DNA of 64,000 nucleotides from Triticum aestivum (lineage: Eukaryota; Streptophyta; Magnoliopsida; Poales; Poaceae), in NCBI RefSeq assembly GCF_018294505.1, contig NC_057809.1, forward strand, positions 414,818,104-414,882,103. Reading direction: 5' to 3'. Below the pieces are notes generated by a model, which saw nothing but the letters and a program-made list of their open reading frames with translations, was not told the origin of the DNA and did no database searches. Position numbers and translations under genes: made by a program. Of the stretch, positions 46,701 through 58,700 are shown piece by piece. Every line of letters starts with the position of its first letter. The first letter of the stretch is position 1.

Positions 46701-49700
46701 TTACTTTCTCTTTATCTTTTTCAGTTTTCCTGTCCAAATCCTTCTCTTTCGATTTTTCTGCCTCTTTTCCCTTATCCTTTTCTTTTTCTTCACTATCTTT
46801 CGCTACATCATCTGCCTTTCCCTCAAGTTGATCTTCAGTGGCAGAAGAAGTCTGAGCATTATCATGCACTTCAGTCTCTTGTTCCGCATTCGACTCCTTC
46901 AAAAAGAAGATGCATACAATGATTTACTGCTGAACCCAAAGAAAAGAATAATGCTTACCAAAAGAAAATAGAAATTATCTTTACACCACTTCAAAAACAA
47001 ACTATATGTTATTCATACTTACTATCCAGAAGAAATGAGAAGAGGATGTACTCAAAATGTCAGACAATTATCCAAAAAGGAAAAGATCAGTTCTTAACTG
47101 CTGATATGTTGCAAACAAGCAATATAATCACAGAATGACATATGGCATCTAACAATCCAGTTTACACCGCTTCAAAAACAGTTCAGTTTATAAAAGAAAG
47201 GAAGGTATTATAAAATCTTCTCGGACAGTGCCAAGTGAACTGGCAGAATGAACTGCTTTTAAGGTATCAGAATCTTACACTAGATTGTTCACGGCCCTTA
47301 GCATGTTGCTCATTCAACTTCTGTTCAGCCTCTCCCAATAAGACAGCAGGTACAAATGCTCTGCTCAGAAAGTAGACTATGTAGTTTCAGAAGAAGAATC
47401 TAGTAAAATAACATAATTGGCAAGCTAGAGAATTGGCGATAAAATGAAGAGGAACCTTAGATCAGGTAAAGATTCATAAAAAGTCTTGGTATCGTCATCA
47501 TCCCAAATAGGTTCCAGCACAGATGGTTCTTTTCCCGAAGAGGGGGTGACATCAGTTCCCGTAGTAACCCTTGTTGTATTCCCATCATCTGGCATCACCG
47601 GAGGCTGCAAGTCAATAGCTTCAGCTACCCTGCAAAGGAAAAGGTTGCAGATCCTCATTAATCATACATAAATAGTAAATACATATTCGAATGAAAAAAT
47701 TGACATACTATTAGGCAAAGCGTTAACAATTATTCATTTCTAACACATCTAAAAGATACAGCTAACTGAACATCTATGGTCTTTTGCAAAGCTGAACATA
47801 AAATAGTATTAGCTTTAAATTAGTCGAGATGTGTCCTCATTTGCTTAATACTTGTTTTCAGTTTTTCAGGTGTTTCCTTAGAAGGAAATATGAACTAGGA
47901 AGAAAATATTGTTTGAATTTTCATAAAGAAAGAACCGATAGTAGACTACAGAATCAAAAGGAAATCTCCGCTGAACTTCTCAGGTACGTACGAGGGAAGC
48001 CGACCCTATCAACACAGCTAATGTTGTCTCCTAGTTGCAGTTAGCATGGATGACTCCCGTTTTAGTAAATACAATATTCCCATAACCATATTATTTTGTT
48101 ACATTATCAAGGCTATAGGGCATGAGAGGTAAGAACCCAGTGGTGGCATAGTATTGCTGGAACAACAAATTCAGCTAGTAAATTACAAGGGTCAGACATG
48201 TGCTTATGTGTTCGATAACCATACATCCCTTACAAAAAGGGCATATGCCACAGTGTTCAACCTACAAATACCAGAACTAGACAAACTGCAAATTATGCTG
48301 CTACGAGTGAACAGAGAGGTTAACAATAGCATTCTCGAATAGATACTCACGAGGATACACCACGTAGTAACTGATCAAAAGACTTTCGGAGCTTCTCATA
48401 TGAAGCTGTGTTCTCATCACTTAATTCACCTTTGGCACTCAAAACTTTTGCATTCTCTGCCTCCATCAGACGAAGAGACTGGATATAGTGTATGGTTGCG
48501 TACATGCATAGAGATATCAGAAGATAGTTAAAGGATAACAAATAGAAAAGTACAAAGTAATAAACAGAAAGGGTGTAGTAGTTACCGCATTTTCTGATTG
48601 TAGTAGTTCAGACACAGCATCATAGTAAGAGTTCAAGGCTTTCTTGAAGAATTTCTTCTGATCAGCAGTAACATTTAAGTCCTTAAAGAACTGCATCAAT
48701 CAACATTTTATAGGTAGGTTAGCTCAGTATGGGCAATGAAACATATCAGTCTTCTGACCAATAGGTGGCATATAAGTGCAGGAATGCTGCACTGGTAGAC
48801 TCCTGAGAATAGTATAGAGCAGGCACATTTATCACACTCATACTTTCATGCATGCAGGTCCATCCCATGCTTAGGCTTGTGCACCAATGAATCAATTAAA
48901 GTACCTGAAGTTCCCAACCATTTTTCACTTAAGGCAGCCATCTGCTTTTTAAAAGCCTGATCTGTGTTAGCCCACTTTGACATTAGTTGGAGACTCGTCA
49001 ATTTAAGTGTTCACTGATCATTTTTAAAGGCTGCAAACATCATGTGCACTTACTCAAAACAAAAAACAAATGTAACTTTCGGCTAAAGGATGTGCCTAGA
49101 ACTCAGTAAAAGCAGCTAGCTCTACTTATTACAGTTGAAGTCGAATGTCATGATCATTTTTACTGAGACCATTTTATACCTAATAAAATTATTTTGGCAC
49201 TTCAATCTCTTACCTCATCGTAATATTCATGACCATGAGACCGTAACCCTATAAATAACCTCCCTTGACGAACAAAGGAAGAGAGAAGAGACAGATTTGT
49301 CTGAGTTGCTTCCCGGTCCTTCAAATGCTCCAGTGATGTAAGATCTTTTATAATGTTTACAAAGATACTAGCATCTTCAACTATTCCAACAAAGTACAGT
49401 TCAATCAGTAGTTTCAGGGTGCTTCTCTTCTTCATAGCTCTTGAGTTTTTGTCTGTATCCAAATCATCTCCAGATTTACCAGGCAAGAAGACCTTCAGTA
49501 AACCTTGTATAAGACAAGGAGAGAAGTCCTTGTATCTTTGATGAAGCAATGAGCAAACCTACATTACATTGCTAGAAGGGTTATAAAACACATAAAGCTG
49601 CATAGAAGTGATGTATTTGGAACTTGACATGTTCATCATCAAATAAACCTCAAATTCTAAAGTGCCGTGATGAAGCCATGTAACAGCAAGATGACAATAA

Positions 49701-52700
49701 GCCAAAAAAAAACTGAAAACATATGTGTTGAATGAGTGGCTCATGTACTACTGGCCCAGGAGCCCCAGGCCCACACCAGAGTGGTGGCTGACCTAGTTCA
49801 GGTCGAGCTCCAGGCAACAGAGAAGAGAGCCGCCAGAACCATCGAGCTACAGTGTGTTGAGCTCCTCACCCGTTCCACATGGTATCAAAGGACAGGGCGA
49901 CAGAGGAGGCAGAGCGATCAGCGGGGCTATTCTGCCACGCGGTGGCGGCGGTGCTGGCATCGGCTGACATGGCAGAAGAGGCACACCTGCTATTAAGTTA
50001 TCTTCAGTCCTACATGTGCCAGTTTTCCTGGTCAATATGCTGTCTATGAGTGCTCTGATCGACTAGGTGGACTGTAGGATAACACTTGACAGAGGACTGT
50101 GCTTGATTCAGGACAGGCTGACTGGAAGGAGGACGGGGTCTGGAAAAAGGCGTAGGGGGCTTGTCGTTCAGGGACCGTGAGAGGCTTGGTCAGATTGGCA
50201 GCTTTGTGTTTGTGGCAATTGTGGAAAAAAAAGAATCCTCGGTGATGAAACATCACTGTAGAATGGGGCATGTATTGTTTGATAAAATGTACAAGTTGTT
50301 TCCTGATGTAATGAATGGAGTAGATAAGAACAAGCTGAAATGTAATGTGTGTGAGTTTGGAAAACACACGAGAACGTCTTATGTGAGTAAGGGACTTGGG
50401 AGTATATCCTCATTCATGCTTATTCACTCGGATGTGTGGACAAGTGGTAGGACTAGGGTTCCTACCGGCTCTATTGCGAAGGTTGTAGGGGCAAGGAGGG
50501 AGTGGACGCGGCGAGGAACGGGCGCGCCGGCGGCAGGGCGCCGTCGCGGCTAGGGTTGAGGGCGGCGGCGGCTTGGCTGCGGCGGCTAGGGTTTCCGGCT
50601 CCTCTAGGAGCCGGGCAACAAAAGATAATAATAGTCTTTATTGCCTGCCTCAAAACGATGTCTTACATGAGTATTTATAACTTTAGCCTAAGATAACTTT
50701 CCTAAGATAACTTGCCTAAGATAACTTGTGGGCCAAGCCCCTAATACTAATGCCCGGTGGGCCTCTTCCTAGAATAGACCAAGCCGGTCATAACATCTCT
50801 CCCCGCCTGCGCAAACAGCTCGTCCTCGAGCTGAAAGTCTGGATAGTGCTGACGGAAATCTTCACGCTGCTCCCAAGTAGCCTCCTCCTCCGGAAGGCCC
50901 GCCCACTGAATTAGGACGAACCAGACGCCACGACGGAGCTGGGCCTGCAACACCTTTGCTGGCTCTGGAAGAATGCGACCATCGGCGGTTGGAGGAAGCG
51001 CCGGAGGAGCCGCCGGTGGCTCGCCACGGAAAGGCTTGAGCAGCCCCACATGGAACACGTCGTGGATGCGGGCGCGGGCTGGAAGCTGAAGACGATAGGC
51101 CACCTTCCCAATGCGCTCCACGACAGGGAAGGGCCCGACGTAGCGAGGGCCAAGCTTGCGCTTCGCGCGCGGGTCCAGTGACTGCGTAGAGCGGTGGAGA
51201 AGACGCAGCCACACCCAGTCACCCACTGCGAACTCCGCCTCGCGATGATGATTGTCGTAGTAGTGCTTGGCCGTCTGCTGGGCCTGAAGGAGACACTAAC
51301 GGACCTCAGCCAGCATCTCATCACGGGTGCGGATAAGGTCACCCGCAACCGCCGTCCGAGCCGTCTCCGGGTCGACCGGAAGTATAGGCGGGGGTGGTCG
51401 ACCATAGACCACCTCAAATGGCGTCGCGCGCAGGGCGGAGTGATAAGAAGTGTTGTAGCAGTACTCCGCCCAAGAGAGCCAGTCCACCCAAGCGCGAGGC
51501 CGATCACCTGTCACACAACGCAAATACATGGCAATGACCTTGTTAACCACCTCAGACTGACCGTCCGTCTGAGGATGGAACGCCGTACTCAGGCGGAGCT
51601 GGACACCCGCCATCCTGAAGAGGTCGCGCCAGACATGGCCCGTGAAGACTGGGTCCCGATCACTGACGATCGACGTCGGGAACCCGTGTAGACGGACTAT
51701 GCCGTCGAAGAAGGCCCGGGCCACGGATGCCGCCGTGTATGGATGGCCCAGCGCGATGAAGTGGGCGTACTTAGAGAAGCGATCGACCACCGTGAGGATG
51801 ACGGACTTGCCCCCCACCTTGGGAAGGCCCTCGATGAAGTCTAAGGAGATATCCGCCCAAACCTGAGACGGCACCTCCAAGGGCTGAAGGAGCCCCGCCG
51901 GCCTCAGGGTCTCTGTCTTGTTGCGCTGGCAAGTCTGACAAGACCGAACCCAGTCGCGGATCAGGGCACGATCACCAGGGATGTAGAAGTCGGCGTGAAG
52001 ACGATGGAGGGTTTTCTGCACACCCTCATGGCCCCCCGAGTGGGCGAGCTGCAACACCTGGTGACGGAGATCATCATGCGCCGGAACAAAGATCCGGCGC
52101 CCATGGAGGAGCAGTCCGTCAGAGAAGCGCCAGGGCTCCTCCAAGTCGCCGGACGCGAGCTGCTGCTGAAGACGTGCGGCGTCATCTGCCGTCGCAGTGG
52201 CGTGTCGAATGTCGGTGAAGAGACCGAACGATGGCCCGGAGCGGATGCACAAGGCCATCCCGGCGAACGCGTCGGCGGATGGCGCGAGGTCGGAATCGCG
52301 ACGGGACAGCGTGTCGGCCACGGTGTTAAGACGGCCCGGCCGATACTCGACGGAGAAGTCGAAGCCGAAGAGCTTGCTGATCCACTGGTGCTGCGGAACG
52401 GTCGACAGCCGTTGATCCAGCAAGAACTTCAGGCTGTAGTGGTCCGTGCGAATGTGGAAGGTCCGCCCCCACAAGTATGGCCGCCAATGACGCACGGCCT
52501 GGACGAGGCCAATGAGCTCCCGCTCGTAAGCTGCCAACTTAAGATGGCGCGGAGCGAAAGGCCGGCTGAAGAAAGCGAGGGGCCCATCGCCCTGATGAAG
52601 TATGGCGCCGAACCCGGCGCCCGAGGCGTCACAGTCCACCACGAACGGCCGGTCGAAGTCGGGCATCTGGAGGACGGGGCCCGTCGTGAGGGCCCCCTTG

Positions 52701-55700
52701 AGGGCCTCGAACGCCGTCGTCGCCTCGTCGTCCCAGGCGAAGGCGTAGCGGCGAAGCAACCGCGTGAGGGGCGCCGCGATGAGTCCGAACTCCCGGATAA
52801 ATTTCCGGTAGTAGCCGGCGAGTCCGAGGAACCCGCCGAGGGCCCGCGACGAGTGAGGCGTCGGCCAGGCGAAGACGGCCGCCACCTTATCGGCGTCCAT
52901 AGCCACCCCGTCGGCCGAGATGACATGGCCGAGGTAGGCGACGGTAGGCGTCCCGAACGAGCACTTTGAGTGCTTAAGGTGGAGGTGGTGCGCCCGAAGC
53001 TCGTTGAAGACGATGGCGACGTGCTGGAGATGTTCGGCCCAGGTGGCGCTGTAGATAAGGATGTCATCAAAGAAAACAAGCACAAACTGCCGTAAGAAGG
53101 GTCGAAGTACGTCGTTCATCAAGGCCTGGAACATCGCCGGGGCGTTGGCGAGGCCGAAAGGCATCACCAAGAACTCGAAGTGGCCATGGTGGGTGCGAAA
53201 CGCCGTCTTGGCGATGTCATCCGGATGCATGCGCACCTGATGATAGCTCGACCGGAGATCGAGCTTGGTGAAGAAGCGTGCCCCATGGAGCTCATCCAAG
53301 AGCTCGTCGACCATCGGTATAGGGAACTTGTCCTTGAGCGTGAGTGCGTTGAGGGCGCGGTAGTCGATGCAGAAGCGCCATGTGCCGTCTGACTTACGGA
53401 CGAGAAGCACCGGCGCCGTGAAGGGCGACGTGGAGATCCGGATGATGCCTGCGACGAGCATCAGGGCACACTGGCGCTCCAACTCATCCTTCTGCAGCTG
53501 GGGGTAGCGGTAGGGTCGCACCGCCACCGGAGTGGAGCCTGGTACGAGGTGAATATGATGGTCGTACACCCGAGCAGGCGGAAGACCCTGCGGATCGTCG
53601 AAGAGGTCGCTGTGCTGCTGCAGAAGAGAATCCAGCAGGGGGTGCTCGGCCTCCGAAGACGCGGCAGCCAGCTGGAGGTGTGGCACGGCAGGCGCGGCAC
53701 CCCCAATGCCCTCCCACCGGATGCGGCGGCCCTGCCGCCAGAATGTCATCGTGAGCGCGTCGAATTCCCACAGGATGGGGCCGAGGGTCCGGAGAAAGTC
53801 CACCCCGAGGATGAAGTCGAAGCAGCCCAGATCGATCCCTGCACAGGTGATGGAAAAGTGTTCGCCACCGATGGAGATGGGAACGTTGCGGGCTAGCCCA
53901 TGGCACCGGAGGCGATCGCCGTTCGCCACTGTGATCCGCAGGCGCTCCCCGCCCGTCGTCGGGAGGGCTAGCCGACGCATGGTCGACTCGGGCAGAAAGT
54001 TGTGTGTGGAGCCCGTATCCAGCAGGGCCACCAGTCGCTCGCCATGGATCGTCACGGGCAGCAGCATGGTCCGCTCGCCCCGGATGCCGGCCAGCGCATG
54101 AAGGGAGACGACACACGCCGTCGCTGCGGAATCCGCGGCCGCGTCCTCGGGCGCCGCAGGCGGATGTAACGGGTCGGGCGAGTCGTCCTCCTCGGTGTAG
54201 TCGACCGTCTCTAAATAAAAGAGGCGGGGGCAGACATGGGTCGGCGTGTAGGGCTCATCGCAGTTGAAGCAGAGACCCTGACGGCGACGCTCCTGCTGCT
54301 CGGCCGGTGACAGCCGACAGAAGGGCCGTGTGGCGGCCGGGGGTGTGGCCGTCGCGGCTGGGAGAGGCCGACCCGGGGCTGAGGAAGTCGGTGCTGGCCG
54401 ACTGGGCTGGCGGCCGCTCCGTCCAAGTGGCTGCTGCAGTGCCTGGGCCCGCTGCTCGAAGGCCCGGGCGTAGTACATGGCCGTCTGGAGGTTGGAGGGA
54501 TCCCGGAGCTCGACGTCCACGCGGATATGGTCCGGCAGACCGCCCACAAAGAGCTCAGCGCGCTGGGTCGCGGAGACGCCCGGCGCGTGGCACGCCAGGG
54601 CCTGGAAGCGGTCGGCGTAGTCCTGCACCGTAGATGTGAATGGTAAACGGCCAAGGGCCGCCAGGCGGCTCCCGCGGATAGGAGGCCCAAAACGGAGGAG
54701 GCAGAGCTCCCGGAAGCGCTCCCGAGGTGGCATGCCGCCCTCGTCCTGCTCGAGGGCGTAGTACCAGGTCTGCGCTGTGCCTCGAAGATGATAGGACGCG
54801 AGCCAGGTGCGATCCGAAGCGAGCGTCCGCTGCCCTCGAAAGAACTGCTCGCACTGGTTGAGCCAGTTGAGGGGGTCCTCCGTGCCCTCGTAGGTGGCGA
54901 AGTCCAGTTTGGCGAAGCGAGGGGGTGTCGGCCCGCCGTGCCCGGGGGCGGCCGCAGTCGCCGCCGGTGCGTATGCTGGGTCGGGAAACACTGGGGCGTA
55001 GTTCGCCGAGCTGGAGGGGTGATCAAACCGCAGAGAGGGCGTCCGGCGTTCCGGCGCCGTGGAGTAGACCGGGCCCGGAGACGAGCCGGTCGCCCAAGCA
55101 GGAATCGACGATGGTGACGGTGGAAACTGCACCTGGTGCAGGGGCCGACCCATAGCCCTAGGCGCGGGTGGTGGTACTGTCGATGACGGCGGCGCCTGGT
55201 GGAGCTACTGCACCGGCGCCTGCGGCGAGGGGGCCGGCAGTGACGCCGGAAGAAGCTGCTGGGTCTGGCCCCCCAGCGGCGCGGTGGAGGCCGGCCATGC
55301 TGGCCACGGCTGTCCCGCAGCCGAGTAGTGCGGCAGCAACAGCGGCGGCTGGGACGCCCCTCCGTAGGGCGCCTGGAAGGCCAGGGCGGGCCACTGTAGC
55401 GGCGGTGGCCCGTAGGCGGTGGTGCCGGTGCTCGGTGGCGGGGGCTGGTTCCCGGCGAGGTAGAGGGTAATACCCTTGACCGCCTGGACAAGCTCCCGCA
55501 GGGTGCCCAACATCTCGGGCGAGAGGAGCGGAGGCGGGTCCGGCGTGATGGTAATGGGCGCGGTGGTGATGGTGGTGCCGGATGCAATCTCCGCCATCGC
55601 GGTGGCAGTGGCCGGCGGCAGCGAGAGCGGGGTGGAGGTGGATGGTAGCGGCGGTGATGGAGATTGGGACATGATCGGCCTAGTGTCTCTGGATACCAAA

Positions 55701-58700
55701 TTGGTAGGGCTAGGGTTCCTACCGGCTCTATTGCGAAGGTTGTAGGGGCAAGGAGGGAGTGGACGCGGCGAGGAACGGGCGCGCCGGCGGCAGGGCGCCG
55801 TCGTGGCTAGGGTTGAGGGCAGCGGCGGCTTGGCTGCGGTGGCTAGGGTTTCCGGCTCCTCTAGGAGCCGGGCAACAAAAGATAATAATAGTCTTTATTG
55901 CCTGCCTCAAAACGATGTCTTACATGAGTATTTATAACTTTAGCCTAAGATAACTTTCCTAAGATAACTTGCCTAAGATAACTTGTGGGCCAAGCCCCTA
56001 ATAGTAATGCCCGGTGGGCCTCTTCCTAGAATAGACCAAGCCGGTCATAACATCATGTGGTGTCGGTTAGTGGTGCAAAGTATTTTGTGACCTTTATTGA
56101 CTGCCACTCACGTATGACATGGGTCTATTTGATGTGTCACAAGGATGAAACTTTCCAATGCTTCAAGAATTTCTACGCCTATGTGAAAAATCACTTCAAT
56201 GTTCAAGTACAAATGATAATAACTGATAATGGCACTGAGTATGTGAACAAAGTGTTTGGGACTTTCTTATCATAGCAAAGGATTTTGCATCAAACCTCGT
56301 GTACTCACACTCCTCGGAATGGAGTGGCAGAAAGGAAGAATCGACATATTCTAGAGGTTGCTCGATCGCTGATGTTCACTATGAATGTGCTGAAGTTCTT
56401 GTGGAGTGAAGCTGTGATGACTGCGACATACCTGATCAATCACACATCATCGAGAGTACTGGGTATGAAGTTACCTCATGGGCTACTACTGGGAAAGAAT
56501 GATCTCTAGGTTCCTCCCAAGTTGTTCAGTTGTCTGCTTTGCCAGGGATCACAGGCCATCTGTGGGCAAACTGGATCCACAGGCTGTCAAGTGTAACTTC
56601 ATTGGGTATTCTTCTGGGCAGCGAGGCAACAAGTGTTGGAGACTTGGAGTCCTTCTGAACGGAGGACATTTGTGAGCATGGATGTCTCCTTCAGGGAATC
56701 CGAACCATTTTATGGTGAGAAAACTGGTCTTAGTGGCTTATTTCAGTCTTGACCATACCCAGACTGAAGATGGGGAGAGTTACGGTCGCTGTGGTGGTGC
56801 CGATTTGGTGTTGCAGCAACTAATTGAGGGTGATATTCTGGTACAGCGAAGCAAGCAACAGTCTCAGCAATTGATAACGCCACCGAGCTAAGGGCCGGTT
56901 TGTGACTGATGGAGTGCCCAGACAGGCAGGCAGTGCTCCCGCCTGGATCGGTAGTTTGCCGAGGTGGACAGCAGAACAAGAGGAGCAGCTCAAGGTGTAT
57001 TTGAGGAAGTGAGGTACTGGTGTTGCGCATTAGGGGGTAGCAACTAGATCAGCCACAGCTAAAGTGTATTCACGGAGGCGAGGTGATGGTGTTGCACATC
57101 ATGGGCAGCAACTAGATCAGCCACAGGCGGAACAACAGGGTATTACTGACGTGATTTCAAGCTCCTCTGATGGGGATCAGGCTGAACATGAGTCAGTGGC
57201 TACAGAAGGGTTAATTGATTTGCCAATTGCTTTGAGATAAGGTAGTCGAGCAAAAGCAGGGATACCAGAGGAACGATATGGGTTCGATGCCAGTGATATT
57301 GGAAAATGTCTCCTATGAAGCATTATCTCCAGCCTACAAAGTATTTGTTGCTTCTCTTCAGTCTGTGTCAATTCCGACTAAAAATAAGAAGGCAAAGAAG
57401 GACTAAGAATGGTGCATGGTCATGGTGGAGGAGCTGAAGGCTTTTTGCAAGAACAAGACATGGGTACTAACACCTCTTCCAACAGGAAAGAAGGTAGTCA
57501 GCTGCAAGTGGGTATACATTCTGAAGCAGAATGTAAAAGGAAAGATTGATATGTACAAAGCAAGGTTTGTGGCGGGGGGTACAGCCAGACCTACGGCATT
57601 GACTATGATAAGACCTTTGCTCCATTAGCAAAGATGAACACTGTGAGGATTTGATCTCCTGCGCTACGAATTTCGGGTGGTCTTCACATCAACTTGATGT
57701 GAAGAATGCTTCTTGCATAGGGACCTGCAGGAGGAGGACTACATGGAGATCCCACCTAGGTTCTCTAGGTCTGAGACTGCTGGCAAGGTATGCGGGTTAA
57801 AGAAAGCTCTTTATGGTTTGAAACAGTCCCCGAGAGCATGGTTCGACAAGTTCAGACATGATGTATGTAATATGGGATATGGGCAGTGTAATGGTGATCA
57901 TACACTATTCTACAACATGGAATAGGGAAAATCACTATACTTGCAGTATATGTGGATGATATTATTATCAAAGAGGATGACAAATAAGAAATTACAAGAA
58001 TGAAAGAGTCTTTGGGTAAGGCCTTCAAAGTCAAAGATTTGGGCCGACTCAAATACTTCGCGGAAACAGAGTAGCCAGGTCTGCCAAGGGGATTGCGCTA
58101 TCACAGAGGAAGTATACTTTAGATCTCTTAGGCAATGTAGGAATGCTAGGATGTCGGGCAGCCTCAACACCAATTGATCAAAACCACAAAGTGATAGCTC
58201 AGTCAGGTGAGTCAGTAGATTAGGAGAAATATCAAAGATTAGTTGGGAGGTTATTGTACTTATGTCATACACGCCCTGACATTGCTTTTGCAGTAAGTGT
58301 GGTAAGCAGATACATGCATGAACTTAGGAGTGATCATCTTGAAGCGGTGTACAAAATTCTGAGGTACTTGAAGGTGACTCCAGGAAAGGGACTATTATTT
58401 GAGAGTAACAGGCATCTCGTGGTGGATGGGTGCTGTAATGCAGATTGGGAAAGTTGCCTAGATGATCAGGACAACAGATTGCAGACTGCTTGACTAAAGG
58501 ATTGGAGACTAAAGAATGCAATACGTGTGACAAGATGGCGCCCCTCTTGAGGGGGAGTGCTAAATGACCATGTACTGCTGACCCAGGAGGCCCAGGCCCA
58601 TATCAGGTCGAGCTCCAGGCAACAGAGAACAGAGCCGCCGGAATGTTCGAGCTACAGTGTGGTGAGCTCTTTCCATTCCACAATATGCAACAGCACGACG

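Larger units (their letters stand above)
50445..56052 (-). mobile_element. Young Reina-type chromovirus nested in the Copia
   Basis: A 5608 bp Gypsy element in the same orientation as UPF2, with two 351 bp LTRs. By eye they differ at 5 sites (1.4%), about 0.5 Myr at 1.3e-8 per site per year. The PBS is complementary to Met-tRNA. A single long frame carries gag, protease, RT, RNase H, integrase and a C-terminal chromodomain. Compact size, short LTRs and a Met PBS fit the Reina lineage. It splits the Copia integrase between 50444 and 56053. The flanks ACAAG and TCATG agree at only 3 of 5 positions, so the TSD is imperfect. Confidence 0.88.
49726..58682 (+). mobile_element. Old short-LTR Copia element in UPF2 intron 3
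   Basis: Two short related LTRs (49726-49879, 58558-58682) with a perfect TSD ATATG (49721-49725, 58683-58687) bound a plus-strand Copia element, antisense to UPF2. A Met-tRNA type PBS (TGGTATCAAAG) starts directly after the left LTR, and a polypurine tract (TTGAGGGGGAG) precedes the right one. Without the nested Reina element it is about 3.35 kb. Gag and protease are essentially missing, and integrase and RT are full of stops. It is clearly older than the element inside it. Confidence 0.88.

Noticed and set aside
48904..48962. A short open segment between acceptor-like and donor-like sites (reads as [13 protein letters not shown]) in the UPF2 intron between exons 4 and 5
   Set aside because: UPF2 joins directly from exon 4 (…EYYDE) to exon 5 (FFKDLN…), as in other plant UPF2 proteins, so no extra exon is needed.
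50153..50444. A candidate gene fragment with a zinc finger in UPF2 intron 3
   Set aside because: The HHCC pattern is the Copia pre-integrase domain, bounded by the LTR and PBS of that element.
52429..55587. Long open frames on the plus strand and in other minus frames of the Reina element (for example 51995-52969, 54211-55587)
   Set aside because: They are shadows of the GC-rich polyprotein frame. Only the 55672-50747 frame carries ordered retroelement domains.
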